Positions 24,901-36,300 of a stretch of 64,000 nt of DNA are shown piece after piece. The notes under the pieces are model-generated. The model did no database searches. It was given only the letters and a program-made list of their open reading frames with translations, and was not told the DNA's origin. Made by a program: the position numbers and the translations under genes. Source of the DNA: Heterotrichella gracilis (lineage: Eukaryota > Sar > Xanthophyceae > Tribonematales > Xanthonemataceae). The DNA lies in assembly GCA_032358255.1 (NCBI GenBank), contig JAULBX010002224.1:1-64000 (forward strand), in the 5' to 3' direction. Each line of letters begins with the position of its first letter. The first letter of the stretch is position 1.

Positions 24901-25699
24901 GTCAAGTTGGGCCACGCTGTGATCGGACAGTGCCTGCGCTTGCGCCAGCCGCCCCTTCAAGTCCTGCAGTGAACGTTTTGGATATCAGCACAGGTTTCTG
25001 GCTTCAAAGTGGGGTTGCGAGACACTTAAAAACACAGTTGAAAACTGTGTGATACCTTGTTCTCCCCTTGAATGGCATCCATCTGCTCCATGATTGAAGC
25101 CACACGGTTGCCACCTTCCCGGGCAGAAGCCTCAATGCCCGCCTTCTCTTTCTTCAGCTTCTCATACAATGACTGAAGGGAGTCCAATCGCTCCCTGGCC
25201 TGTCCACATTCCTGTGCCATAATTGGTGCAATTAGACGCTGCAGCTATCCTGGCTTGAGCAAGTCACGCCAAGCGGCATGTTGTTGCTGCAGCTGCTTGT
25301 ACGCAACTCACCTTCACTGCCTTTGCCAGGTCCTGTTCTAGCTGTTCATTCTTGGTTTGCTTGTGGTATATCTCCTGTGGTTCGGGGCACATTGCGTTAC
25401 GGCGGGTTTATAGGTCTCCGGTTGTGCAGCTAATTTAAAAACAATTAGGAATGAGTTGTACAGCCAGCCTCCACCACACACCTTTGAAAGCCGCTGTTGC
25501 TCTTCCTGAGCAACCTTGAGCTCCTGTCTGGCTTTGTGCAAACTGCTTTCCAGGTTGTCCAATTGGCACGCCTTCTGCTGTAGCTCTTTGGTCAACTGGT
25601 GCAGAGGGATGGTGTTATCAGTGCTTTGAGTTGCTCAATAATGGAAAAGGTTGTTTCTACAGCCGCTGCACCTACCCGTGACGCAGCTTGTGCGTCCAT
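15931..25699 (-). CDS. Giant coiled-coil protein (golgin/CENP-like architecture, function unknown)
   Basis: Not recognised as a named family. 23 exons on the minus strand: 25699-25676, 25595-25482, 25374-25312, 25211-25056, 24963-24106, 23871-23734, 23655-23560, 23365-23188, 23029-22296 (contains 100 Ns), 22114-21615, 21436-21050, 20811-20669, 20574-19980, 19770-19507, 19287-19099, 18837-18694, 18582-18331, 18224-18150, 18047-17813, 17649-17486, 17120-16866, about 16642-16295, 16047-15931. All junctions fit. The product is about 1,980 residues, almost all heptad coiled coil rich in Leu, Gln, Glu and Ala (for example LAQQLGEKDMAIEKLTTELS). Only the last about 150 residues are non-helical, Pro/Ala-rich, with a KEN-type motif (KAKENAQPP), GFTFSVKGNKVLSSLAAFN and an ARIMD end. 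Two consecutive exons are copies of each other (see repeat entry). Structural, tethering or cytoskeletal roles are possible; none can be chosen. The acceptor at 16639/16642 is uncertain. Confidence 0.82.
17233..17333. repeat. Two interleaved perfect inverted repeats (A-B-A'-B')
   Basis: Inside an intron of the coiled-coil gene. Arm A (17233-17257) pairs perfectly with A' (17283-17307), 25 bases; arm B (17255-17283) pairs perfectly with B' (17305-17333), 29 bases. Neighbouring arms overlap by three bases. The order A-B-A'-B' means the right half is the reverse complement of B-A, not of A-B, so the two hairpins exclude each other. Confidence 0.95.
21615..23029 (-). repeat. Internal tandem duplication of a coiled-coil exon
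   Basis: Exons 23029-22296 and 22114-21615 encode near-identical runs of about 165 residues, from GGQLEEA through ALEKSLA (shared blocks include QHLQAELEAS, LRLQQLQQSLH, SEEQCALLSGSV, HHASLVQQLAVLQQ). The DNA is also nearly identical. The first of the two also shares its 3' part (ELSSTVAAKE, RQLEVC, AEQLR) with the preceding exon 23365-23188, so three consecutive exons derive from one repeat unit of about 220 residues. Confidence 0.9.
22362..22461. other. Assembly gap, exactly 100 Ns
   Basis: A conventional unknown-length gap placed inside a coding exon of the coiled-coil gene. With 100 bases the reading frame fails across the gap. See the finding on its likely true size. Confidence 0.97.
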
Positions 25700-26748
25700 G
25701 TTGCCCACAGATAGGGCTCAAACTGTCAGTCAACTGTCATTCCATAGAGTGTGCTTCTGACCAGATGGGTGTCCTGATAGCAACAAGATACATGTAAAGA
25801 GGTTGCGAGAACAAACCGTCGCGTTGCAGCTCAAGTGTGAGCAAGTAATACTGCTGCCTTGCACTGTTGTTACAGGCTACTGAACAAGGGGACCCAACTG
25901 GACCAGTTGCACCGCCGAGGACATGGCTCAAACCGCACAGGATACGGTCCTATACTCAAGATCAGTGTACCAACTTACAGATTAACACAGAAGATATGTA
26001 TTGCAGGCGATAGTGCTGACACCCACTCAGCTCAAAAGTGTCATTTTGCTGTCATACTAGCTGCCCACACTGTATGAATGCATGCCTTAGAAACCGTTCA
26101 CAGCAGACCGTGCCTCTTGCGAGCATCAGCTATAACAAGAACACGTACCGAGTTACTGATAAACGCGACACGCTACCTCCTTACGCCTCACATACCCGAG
26201 TTGTCGCGTTGGCCCCTTTAAGAAAGTCAAAGATGGTCAAACTAGCTGGACGGTGAAAGCCGTTCCAGACGAACGCACACAGTAGATTTGGTACACAACA
26301 GTGACGGCTGTTCATATGTGTTGACCTGCAGGGTGTCGCCGTATACAAGTAGCAATCACCGCGATTTGAACCAGACCAAGCGAGGGGAAACCCTCCCTCC
26401 CTTGGCCCTCTGCTTTTTTGGCGCCAATTTGTGCAATGGTGAAGCTGGGTGAAAGCTGGGTGGGACGACCTGTCCTTTGCATGTTTATAAGTCGTGGTGG
26501 TTTTCCGCTAACCTATACCTGTAGGGCTATACCACACATTTTGAGCAAAGGATACCGTGCTCAGTTTAGCCTTTTTTGAACCTGCTGACCAGCTGCTGAT
26601 CTCTGGAGTAAAGCTTTGAGAACACGAGTGCATGTTTTAACGCTGTTGTGCGTCAAAAAGCTGGTATTGGAACTGAGAGCAAGGCACTGTTTGTACCGTT
26701 TCCGTCCCACGTTGTTTGGGTAACCTGTTTTGGGGTTGGCAGGCCAAC
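25700..26748. promoter_or_regulatory. Shared upstream region of the coiled-coil and NAK-kinase genes
   Basis: 1.05 kb between divergent ATGs. A TTTATAAG TATA-like box is at about 26484-26491, on the kinase strand. The sequence TTGGCAGGCC just before the kinase ATG could be an acceptor for a 5' UTR intron. No other motif was assigned. Confidence 0.35.
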
Positions 26749-29286
26749 ATGAGGCGACTGTTTGAAACAGCTTTCAACAACAAAAAGGAAGTGGGCGGGT
26801 TGGTTGGCAAAGTGCTGTCTGTTGGCCCATACTCTGTCAAAGTAGAAGCTCACATTGCGGAAGGAGGGTTTGCCACCATCTTCCAAGTGCGGGACGCCAG
26901 CACCCGCTCCGTGTATGCACTGAAGCATATCAAGATCTATGGCGATCCCGATGCACTACACGATGCCAGGAAAGAGATAGCGGTGTTGAAAGCTCTCAGG
27001 GGACACCCAAACATACTGACACTACGGGCAGTGTCCATGCTGGGGCCCAAGGGGGCTGAGGATGAAGCCTACCTGCTCCTGGACTACTGCCAGGACAACC
27101 TGGTGGACTACATGCGTGGCCGCGACAACAGGCTTGATGAGGACGTTGCCCTGGGCATCTTCCAGTCTGTGTGTGCTGGGGTGCAAGCGGTGCACCACCT
27201 GGAGCCACCACACTCACATAGGTGTGTGCATGGCGCTGCAGTTTCTTCATGCCTGTTAGTAACAAACAGTGGCACACAACCCACCATCGCTGTGTGTTGC
27301 AGAGACCTCAAAGCTGAGAACGTGCTCCTGCACACCAGTGGCAACTGGGTGCTGTGTGACTTTGGGAGCACCACCAGCCGCGCCCAAGTGTACCAGACAG
27401 CAGATGCCATCGCCATTGAGGAGGAGAACATCAGAAAGCACACAACGCCTGCATACCGAGCGCCCGAGGTGAGTCAAGCGGGTGGTCAACTTTGCAGCAC
27501 GTGTGAAGTATGATAGACTTGCAACCTGACTCAACCTGGTGCTGTGCAGATGTGGGACCTGTACACCAGAGAGAAGATCGATACAAAGGTGGACATATGG
27601 GTACGTGTTAGTGAGAACGCTTCTTTATGTTAACTTGTACCTCCCTGGTTGAGCATCCCTAAGTGTAGCATGTGTTTCTGACTGCAGGCACTGGGCTGTT
27701 TGCTCTACCTGCTTCTTTTTGGGAGCCTCCCCTTTCAGGCGGACGCCAAGCTGCAGATACTGAACGGCAAGTATGACCTGCCAGGCGAGCGATCCCCAGG
27801 GCTTGTGCAGCTGCTGCAGAAGCTGCTGCAGGTGCAGGCTGCAGACAGGCCCAATATTGACCAGGTTCTGGAGGAGTTGTCCCAGATGGGCTTTGGCACC
27901 CCTCCCCTGGCGACTGCTGCTGTCACTGCACCCCCAGCCAGCACCATCCCCCCGAGCGCGGAGGTGGGGCAGACCCCTCAGTCAGCACCCAGCAGTGTTG
28001 TGCGTGACGGCGCCGTGAAGATAGCGGAGGCTTCGCCATTCAACGCGCTGTTTGGCGGTGACAGCGCCCCAGCCTCAGCCGCTGCTACCCCCTCTGTGAC
28101 CCCTCCAGGGGCAGCCAGCGCAGGACCTCTGGGAGCAGGGATGATGGCGGGTGCCGAGGAGACGCGCAGGCCAGCACCATCCATGACCACAGCAGGTACT
28201 GCGTCACTCTGCATGACTGCAGCAGCGTTGTTCACCGCCACATGCACGCGCATGTTGCATGCTTGTTGAAGCAGATCGTGGTGGCAAGTGTCAGACCATG
28301 CATCTAGACAGGCTGCAACCTCAGCCCCAGACAGTGACTAACAAGCATTGCTCTTGCAGCGCCCGTGCGCCCAGCACCCCCCACCCCCAACCGAGGCACT
28401 GCTGGGCGATCACGCCTGGCGGCCCCTGTGGTACCTCCCGCTCCGCACCCCGCTGAGCGAACCACATGGGACGCCCCCATTGAAGCGCCTCAATCCGAGG
28501 CGGCCCTGTTGAAAAAGTACATAGCAGAGATGGAGCGCGCGCGCCGGCGGGCAGCGGAGTTGGAGGCACAGAACCAGGAGCTGGTGGGTGTGGTTCAGGC
28601 GCAGCAAGCGCAGATCAAGCAGCTGCAGCTGCACAACTACAACCAGGCATCGCAGCTGAAGAAGGCGGGGGTGCATCCGGATGCTGCGCCGCACACTGCG
28701 GGCAATCACGCGGAGAGCGCCAGCTGGGTGGCGTTTGGCGACAACGCATTTGGTGCGCGCATCCCCAGCACCCAAGTACTGCGGCATGTGCATTGTGGAT
28801 CTTGAATCCAGCATGGAACTTTGATGCATGCCGTGTATCCATCGTTTGCATTGACTGGTGTGCTTCTTGCTGCATGTATCATTGCATTTGGACCAAAGTC
28901 CAGCAAATTGTACCCGCATGATTTCATCCAGCCTGCTGTGCGCCACAGGTGCTCCATCAGCCAGCCCCTCCGGCTCACCCAGGGGCACGCCAACAGCCGC
29001 GGCAGCTTCAACCCGGATGGATGCATTTGGCAGCACACCCATGCAGCCGGCTGACCCATTCGTCCCCCAGCCGCCGCTCATCCACCATCCCAACAGCAGC
29101 AACAGCCTGGATGCGTTCAAGGAGGACGGCAGCTACGACGGCAGCCGACACACAGCAGACAGCGTGCTGTCGTTCACTCCCCCTGAGTCGCCACCCAAGC
29201 TGCTGTCTGGTATCTTCCATAGAAGGGTGGCGAGTGAGCCGCCCCCCATCGAGTCGTGGCGACTTACGGATTGGGTGTTGCAGTGA
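26749..29286 (+). CDS. NAK-family Ser/Thr kinase (AAK1/GAK/Ark-like)
   Basis: Numb-associated-kinase family; relatives phosphorylate clathrin adaptor subunits and regulate endocytosis and actin. Six exons: 26749-27221, 27303-27468, 27550-27600, 27688-28195, 28360-28752, 28949-29286; about 642 residues. Catalytic motifs in order: glycine loop IAEGGFATIFQV, catalytic-Lys strand VYALKHI, catalytic loop HRDLKAENVLL (split across an intron), CDFGSTTS in the DFG position, and the family-typical TPAYRAPEMWDLY activation segment end, then VDIWALGCLLYLLLFGSLPF. The kinase domain ends near residue 290. The rest is Pro/Ala-rich with one coiled coil (ELEAQNQELVGVVQAQQAQ) and a DPF tripeptide (PADPFVPQPP), which in AAK1-like tails binds the AP2 appendage. 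The exon 5 donor lies within GCATTTG|GTGCGC; using it restores frame to the last exon. Divergent from the coiled-coil gene. Confidence 0.92.
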
Positions 29287-30743
29287 GGTGGCATGGGTTC
29301 AGGGGGCCAGGTGTATCAGTCCATTGTGGCTGTGGGTCCAGTTTTGGCCACAGTTTAAGTTCCAGTCTTGGTTGCTAGACAAGTTTTACCAGTGCATTCC
29401 ATCCCGTGCCATTTTCATCTTGGGGGCGCATGCTATGTAGATTAGGAGGGGCATTCAGAGGTCCAGCGGTGTGTGTAGCGAAACGTGGCAATCATTTAGA
29501 TAGCATTCGGATACTGCAGCCCTGATTGATCAAATCGCAGTCATTGCTGGTCGTTACTAGTTTCAATTTGGAAGTGGTGATTGAAGTCGTGCACACTGTC
29601 AGGCTGTGCACTCTTTGCAATGATAGGTACCTCAAGTTTTCCCATCATCATGATGGTGCAAGAAAACGCAATGGACGAGTAGGCCTCAATGGCTGTCAAT
29701 GTACCAGGAGATGCAGGCGTTTTATCAAATGATTTTTACCTTCCTTTCTTTGGGGAGGCATTGGGCCTTAAAAGAGGGCAGCCCAGTCGCTGTCAAGAAG
29801 AATTCTTACTTCTTTTTCAACGTGTAGATCATCTGTTGTCATTGCTTTTCCGTGCCATGGCATATTACCCAGACTGGTGTCACTGGAAGTTGCAATTTAG
29901 CTCTCGAGTCTAACTTAGTCACATCCCCAGCCGTGGCAGCCCACTGGGCGCATCGGCATGCACTGCATCTAGTACAATGTCATTCAGCTCCAAGCTGCCA
30001 GTGCAACAGATGGTAACCAGGCTGGATTGCAGCAAACTCGATTCAATCCACTGCAACCTGTCAACCGAAGGCCACAGTGGCCACCAGTGGTGCGATACTG
30101 GGTGGTGCCTTGCGCACTGCGCTAGGTTTGTTGCCGCGGTGGGCCACCCATGCTGTGTGAAAATCCCAAGTTGGACACCCTTCACATCATCATGCAATAT
30201 TAACAAACAGGTCAACTGTGAACTCCTCGATAACATCCATACGCCACCATGGTGCACTGCCAGCCATTTCCCAACGTGACTGACTGAGGCTTGCGCCCCC
30301 AAAAACTTGTTAGGTGTCCAAGGCATTGAATGTCCAAGGCAAATGCGTATTCTGCAACAACTGGAAGCGCAACTTTCCTTTAAAGTGTGGTACCCGCAAA
30401 AATGATCAAACATGTAAATTTGCAGTGCATAAGGATGGCGCTACACACTAACAACATGGCGAAACACCTCCTGCACTATGGAACGGGGGAAGCAACGGCA
30501 CTATAGAGCAACAGACAGTCTCCTAGGGTTAGTTCATATTTTTTCGTGCACTAATAGAAAATTGTGCATACTAATACGTGCTGATTGGGGGAAAATGCTT
30601 CTTTGGACAATAACGCTTCCAACCTGCTTCCATGCTAGCAAATCTTTCGTTGTGCACTTCGTTAGATGTGAACAAGTTGAGGGTCAACATGCTGTCAGCC
30701 AATATGTCTCCAGCCTGGCCAGACCCCCGAGCATGCCTCCAGC
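29287..30743. other. Gene-free stretch between convergent genes
   Basis: 1.46 kb between the kinase stop and the stop of the plastid cysteine-knuckle gene. A 164-codon minus frame (29919-30413) has no recognisable family or splice sites and was not called. Otherwise low-complexity-free, AT-moderate sequence. Confidence 0.45.
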
Positions 30744-31894
30744 TCAGGCCAAGTCCACCCCTCCTCTGAACCCGCGCCCATTGCAAGCTGGGCAAGGACA
30801 CTGCCCCACCCCATGGCAACGCGTGCACCTGCGCCGGTGGCCAGCAGGTGAGTAACACCCTCTGTGCACCTAACTCGCAACTTCAGCAACACGTGAAATA
30901 CTAGGGTGGCGGCGCAGTACCTGTTTGTGACCAGCTGGTTCATGCGCACCCTCCCTGGGTCAATGATCCCTGAGCCCTGCACGGTGGGTGGAGGGACACT
31001 GTCTTGAAACTGTCGGCAGATGGGGTTAAATTCCAACTCCAAATCACTGAGCCCTGCACGAATTCTTGGACGGCCATCGCCCTATAAGCCTATCTTCCAT
31101 GATTTGGGTCACGGGGCTTCATTAATTATAACATCCCTGTCCACAGCATGAAGTTACACACCCTTGCTTACCTTGCACTTCGGACAACTGCACAGGCCAG
31201 TCCCTTTGCACATGATGCAGTGAGTAGTCCCTCGCTGCCTCCTGCTGGAAGCCTGCAAAAACAAGCCCAAGTTAATGCACGGCAGCAGAGAGGTGGCGTC
31301 AAGAAAAAGGATGGCAGCCCATGACGTGACAAGGACGTGCATAGAAGGGCAGACTGGTGCGAAGAGGAGAGAGATGGTGGGGCAGAGTTGGTGTGATGGG
31401 GCAATGGGTAGCAGAGCGAAGGTATTGTGAGAGAGAAGATAATGCCAAGGCAATGGCCATGGGTGGCATGGCAGCCATGGGCGTTACGCCGTACCCCGAG
31501 CAGGAGTGAGCTCACAGCAGACCCAACGCTGCTTGCGGCAGCACCAATGCTGTCTCTTGACCATTGGAGGAAAGACTGCTCTTCGTCCTGCACAGCAAGT
31601 GATCCCCTTGTCAATATGCCTGCTTGCTAGTGCCAGCCTAAAGACCAGGTACAGCCATAACAGAACAGAACACACCTCGTCTTCGTTCAGCGTCGAAGGT
31701 TTCTCAAGGTATGGCAGCACACTGGGTTTCTTGGAAGATGACTGTGTACCGGAGGAAGGCACTTTGGGCCCTCCAGTGTCTTGGGACTTTGCTGCTACCA
31801 CCACAAGCCCCCGACGCCTCGTGCGTGAGGTGGGCAAGGTGCCATACTTGTACGAGAGTGGAGTACTGAGAGAAATACTGCAACCTCCTGTCAT
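30744..31894 (-). CDS. Small plastid protein with two DnaJ-type cysteine knuckles
   Basis: About 197 residues from five exons: 31894-31676, 31587-31495, 31252-31172, about 31036-30921, 30828-30744. Residues 1 to about 35 look like a chloroplast transit peptide (SLSTPLSYKYGTLPTSRTRR then VVVAAKS). An acidic segment and a small hydrophobic helix (IGAAASSVGSAVSSLLLG) follow. Two knuckles share the exact pattern CxxCxGxGxCxCPxC: C116-C130 and C171-C185, about 40 residues apart. This resembles the Cys-rich zinc region of DnaJ and of plastid DnaJ-like zinc-finger proteins (BSD2/CYO1-type) but is shorter per knuckle, and there is no J domain. A role in plastid protein folding or photosystem assembly is inference. 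The exon 4 acceptor (CTCCAA side, 31036) was chosen only by frame and is weak; a different junction would change a few residues between the knuckles. Confidence 0.7.
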
Positions 31895-33358
31895 TGTGTC
31901 ACTGTGGCTCTAGGCAACTGAGCTCGTCAGTCCCCAGCACGGAATGGGGTGTTCTGATTGCCCACCAAAGACGGAGACCTTGTTTGCTACACAAGCAACT
32001 TGAAGGCAATAGTGGCAAAGCGGCGTAAGGAGGGAAGAAAATCTTCCGTCAGTGCCAAACTTCCAATGATGCTGCGACAGCACACTTGCGAACTACAGAA
32101 CAGAGATCAAAACTTGAAAGCCTCCTACATGACCGTGTGTGTGTGTGACGCGGTTTTCAAACAGCTGATCGTTCATCAGAGGACGGAAACAGCACAGAAA
32201 ACCAATACGAAGTGAGCTTGTATCGTGCAGCTGTTGTAGGCGCACATATGAAAGCATTTTCGCATACTATCAAGCCAGTCACAGGCTTGCTCAGCATACC
32301 CACATCATCACGAATTCCGACATGGCCAAAAGGTGAAACCCTAAAACCCTCCGACACCGGGAGTCAAACCCTAAACCCTACACCAGGGTCATCATGACCA
32401 CTAGCTCAGCCCCAGGCCTCAGCACTCAGCCCCAGCCCGGGTATATATGATACTCTGAAGGTTATAAAAGTACAATACCCAACAGATAACCTTGAAGGGT
32501 GCCATTTTAGGGTAACAATCAAGCGCCCATGCTGAGAAAGAAAAGAAAGTGAACGCTGCGCAAGGTTTACACTAGTGCACAAGTCTGCTGCTTTTCTCAC
32601 GCCTTGCAAATTCCTACCAGCCGTACTGCATGAGGTGGATACCTGGTACACCTGGTACTTCAGATGTATCAGAAGTATACTGACAGTGTCTGCTTCCTTA
32701 CACAGCATGGCACTGCAGCCTGGTATGTCAATGCGCACTGACATTTATGTGGCGTCCAGCTGGTGAGGTCACATTTTGCACAGCAGATCACCCATATCCA
32801 TCTATCCAACGGGATAAATGGATACACCTCAATCCCTACTCTTGATACATTTGACCACAAAACCCACATGAACACAGGGTAAGCAAAAATCACCCATACT
32901 GATGCACACCGTCCTTGCACAACCTTAACCCCCAATGCCTTTCTGCAGGGGGCAATGATTTCCAAAAAAAACATTTAAAAATTGTGGGAAATCGCTTTCT
33001 GGTCGGCCCCATTACAAACACTCATAATCCCGGTGCAAGCCTTAGAACCTAACTAATAACCCTGAAACCACAAATGCCCAGCTACTTGATATGCTGCATG
33101 TACATGCTACACTGATGAGGTACTGAAATCATTGAAAGGTTGATGCTAAGCTGCTGCTCAGGAGCACACTAACTAAAACTTTTTTGCAAACGATTCTGGT
33201 TAATTGTTTCATATTAAATTTCCGTTCAGTCCATTCTAAGCTGAGATTGTTCGTTTTGAAGCCAGCATAGTCTGATAAAACATGTGCCCTCCATAACACA
33301 GCGGAGCCTGGCCCAACCACCACTATGTCCCCAAAACTGCAGGTCCACCATACCCCAC
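31895..33358. other. Gene-free stretch upstream of the cysteine-knuckle gene
   Basis: 1.46 kb holding the promoter of the gene ending at 30744 and the 3' flank of the ligase gene. It includes a telomere-like cluster (32335-32383). No exon was supported. Confidence 0.45.
32335..32383. repeat. Telomere-like CCCTAAA cluster
   Basis: AAACCCTAAAACCCT, then AAACCCTAAACCCTA after a 17-base spacer. Plant-type telomere motif away from a chromosome end. Confidence 0.75.
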
Positions 33359-36300
33359 CTACTTAGCAATCCCGGCCGCTCGCATTCTCTCCCTCAGTGA
33401 AAGCTTTGGTGCCTGGCCACCGGTTGGGACGCTATTACCCCCACCTGCTGCGTTGGCCGCTGAACCCTGATCACCACCATCACCACCCAACCCCGTCGCA
33501 GCGGGCTGCCCCGACATGAATGCACCACCCCCAACTCCAGCCCCCATTGCCTGTGCCATTGCAGTGGGTGGTGCGCTGTCCTGAGTCATTGACTGGCCAT
33601 GCAGCGCATGCACTCCTGTCACCGGCTCCTGCAGCGCATGGTTCAACTGAAATGCCGCTGATGGTGCTGGTGCTGGTGCTGGTGCTGCGAAAGATGGCGG
33701 CAGTGGCGCGGGTGCCATGCGCGATGTGGAGATGTCCTCTCCCGCAACCGTCATCTCCAGGAGGTCCAGCATGGGGTCCCTCCAGGCTCGGGGTGCAGCT
33801 GCGCTTGACAGATTGACAGGCGCAGGCCATGCCAGGGGTTGCGGCGCCTGTGACTGCGTCACAGATGCTGCTGATAACGCCATGGTGGGAGGCGCCATGG
33901 TGGAGGGTGTGGGCCATGGCTGGGTGGCGGGCGGGGGGCCGGACAGAGGGGCAGAGTACACCCCGGGTGCAGCCGGCATGGGCTCATCCCCTATCAGGCT
34001 GCCAAGCAGACCCGCCATGAACGAATTGCCTGCCGAAGGCGCCTTGGGCAATGGCTGCAATCGTGGTGGCGGCTGCGGCTTCGGCGGCAGCACAGCACCG
34101 ATCTTGGTGGGCTTGCTGACAGGCTCGTCCTTGACCGCGCCATGCACAGGCTGTGCCGGGCGTGTGGGTGGGGCAGCGGGGAGGTGGGGGCCACCCTCCG
34201 CTTCATCTTCTGCTTCATCATCAGCCTCGTCAAGCACCACCTTGCGTCGGGAACGACGGGCAGGCTGGCGCCTCGGAGGCGCGGCCTCTTTGGGTTTGAT
34301 GTCAGGCATGAAGGTGTCATCATCGTCTGCGGAGCTCTCCTGCGTGGTGCCAGCAAGTGGTTGGCAACTTCTACGCATATTTGAGGTATTGAATTGGGGT
34401 GTGGTATAACCACCGATATATATCAGGTTACAGGTTAGACAACCACAATGAGGGAGCCAGCTCCAGTGTTATCAGGCAGTAGAAGCATTTTTGCAGGCCA
34501 GATTATCAGGACCCCTGGCACCATGTGCGCTACCTCTGCCTTGGCATGCCACGCCATAACACGATCCATGCATGTATCACATGCATGTGATAGCGGCCAT
34601 GTGTTGATGCACCCGCGTGCCACCAAAGGCAATAAGCAATACAGATGATAAGTCGGCCTTCAAACTTAATAATTCAATTTCATACCCCATCAGAGGGCAT
34701 GTTTAATGTATCATACTTCATAAGTTATACTCATACTTTCAATAGTCATAACTCATACTTTCAATTTTACATAAACATTTTCACATATTTTTGGCCTTGG
34801 TTTGATACCATGCACCTGCATTGCTGACACACCTCTTCCTTGCTACTGATGGATGCCTCCTCCTCCTCCACTGCACGCTTGGCCCCTCGAACTTTGGAGG
34901 AACCTCGTCCCGCCCGGCGCCCCCTGCCTCGCCCCCTGCCAGCCGCAGGCGCCGCCCTGCCCCTTGCAGCACCACCCTTGCGTGTCGCCTTGTCTGCAGC
35001 TGCAGTGGCTGTGTCAGGTAAGATGGTCCTCCCTGCCAAGCCCAGAGACGCCCATGGCCAGGAGTCAACCCTGCGGGGGTTGGTTGCGGGCAATGTCAGC
35101 ACTGCTTTATTCAAACTATTCCTGGCGGTGTCAGCACACTTCACGAATTAATGGGCACCACTTTTCTGCGAGAACTTGGACCACGCTACATCTACCTGAT
35201 TACTACACATGGTACTGATGTTCAAGCAATATGACCAATATTCCACTCCGCTACAGTTAAGACTTACTCCAGGGGTCTTGGGACAGTCTGGCCATCCCCT
35301 CCTTCCTCTCGCATGCTGACAGGGTACAGCTCCTCCCTGGGCCTGACAGGGACCACTGAGCCGCTGCTGGTGCCCTCGAGAGGCGACACACACTCCTCAA
35401 GCCACCTGCAAGCGGGCGCAGAACCAAATTTGACAGAATAAACAATCATTTAACAGGAAAAACATGATATATAATGCTCCGCTGCTTGTTCCCAGATGGG
35501 CACATTGGTCAAGGAAAGGCACACGGGCAGCAGGCACCCTTCCCAGGCGCCTGAGTGGCGTGGGGCGGTATTAGCAGGCAAGAAAATGCACGGCACAACT
35601 GCAGGGCACGCGGGTCATGTCGTCGTGGTAGTGGCCATGCGATGGTTGAGAATGAGATGTAAAAATGCTCACCTTGGGGCCACAATGTGCAACGCCCCTC
35701 CACGCAGCCCCTCCCGCATCGCGCCCAGCGCACCCAGCCCACCCGCCGCCTCCTTCACCGCCGCTAGCAGCTCCAGTGGGCTGATCTCACGCCCCTTAGG
35801 CTCCACTATGGGGACCACATGGGTGACTTGGGTGTCCAGCTGGTGCGCCACCTTGCCACCATGCAGCCTATTCTGTACAGGGTTGTGGAAGGGGTCAAGG
35901 GGAAGAATGGGGGTGAACCAAATGACAACGTTGCAATGGCAAGATGTGCGCTGTGTCCACAAGAAAGGCGTTCACCTCTCTACCCTTCATACCCAGGTTC
36001 TGCATCCATGGCATGCATCCACTGAATGCAACCCGATTTTCCACTTTGCAATACGTCATTTCTTCAAATTCGGGGAAAACTCAGCTTTCTACACTTGCTT
36101 GTGGTTTCCTTTGAATTCCATGTAGCCATGCGCCGCTCACCTGGAGCGCCATGCGCCTCAGTGTGCACTTCCGCGCAGCCTTGGCTGTATCTTCAAGTGC
36201 CTGGCGGGCGGCCAGGGTGGATGAGAAGAGATAGGGGTTGGGGTTGGGGGTGGAAGGGGCCTCAACCTGCAAGAAGGGTGGTGGCCAGCAAGTGAGACTA

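Noticed and set aside
29919-30413. 164-codon minus frame between two genes
   Set aside because: No similarity, His/Cys/Trp-rich chance composition, and no splice sites that extend it.
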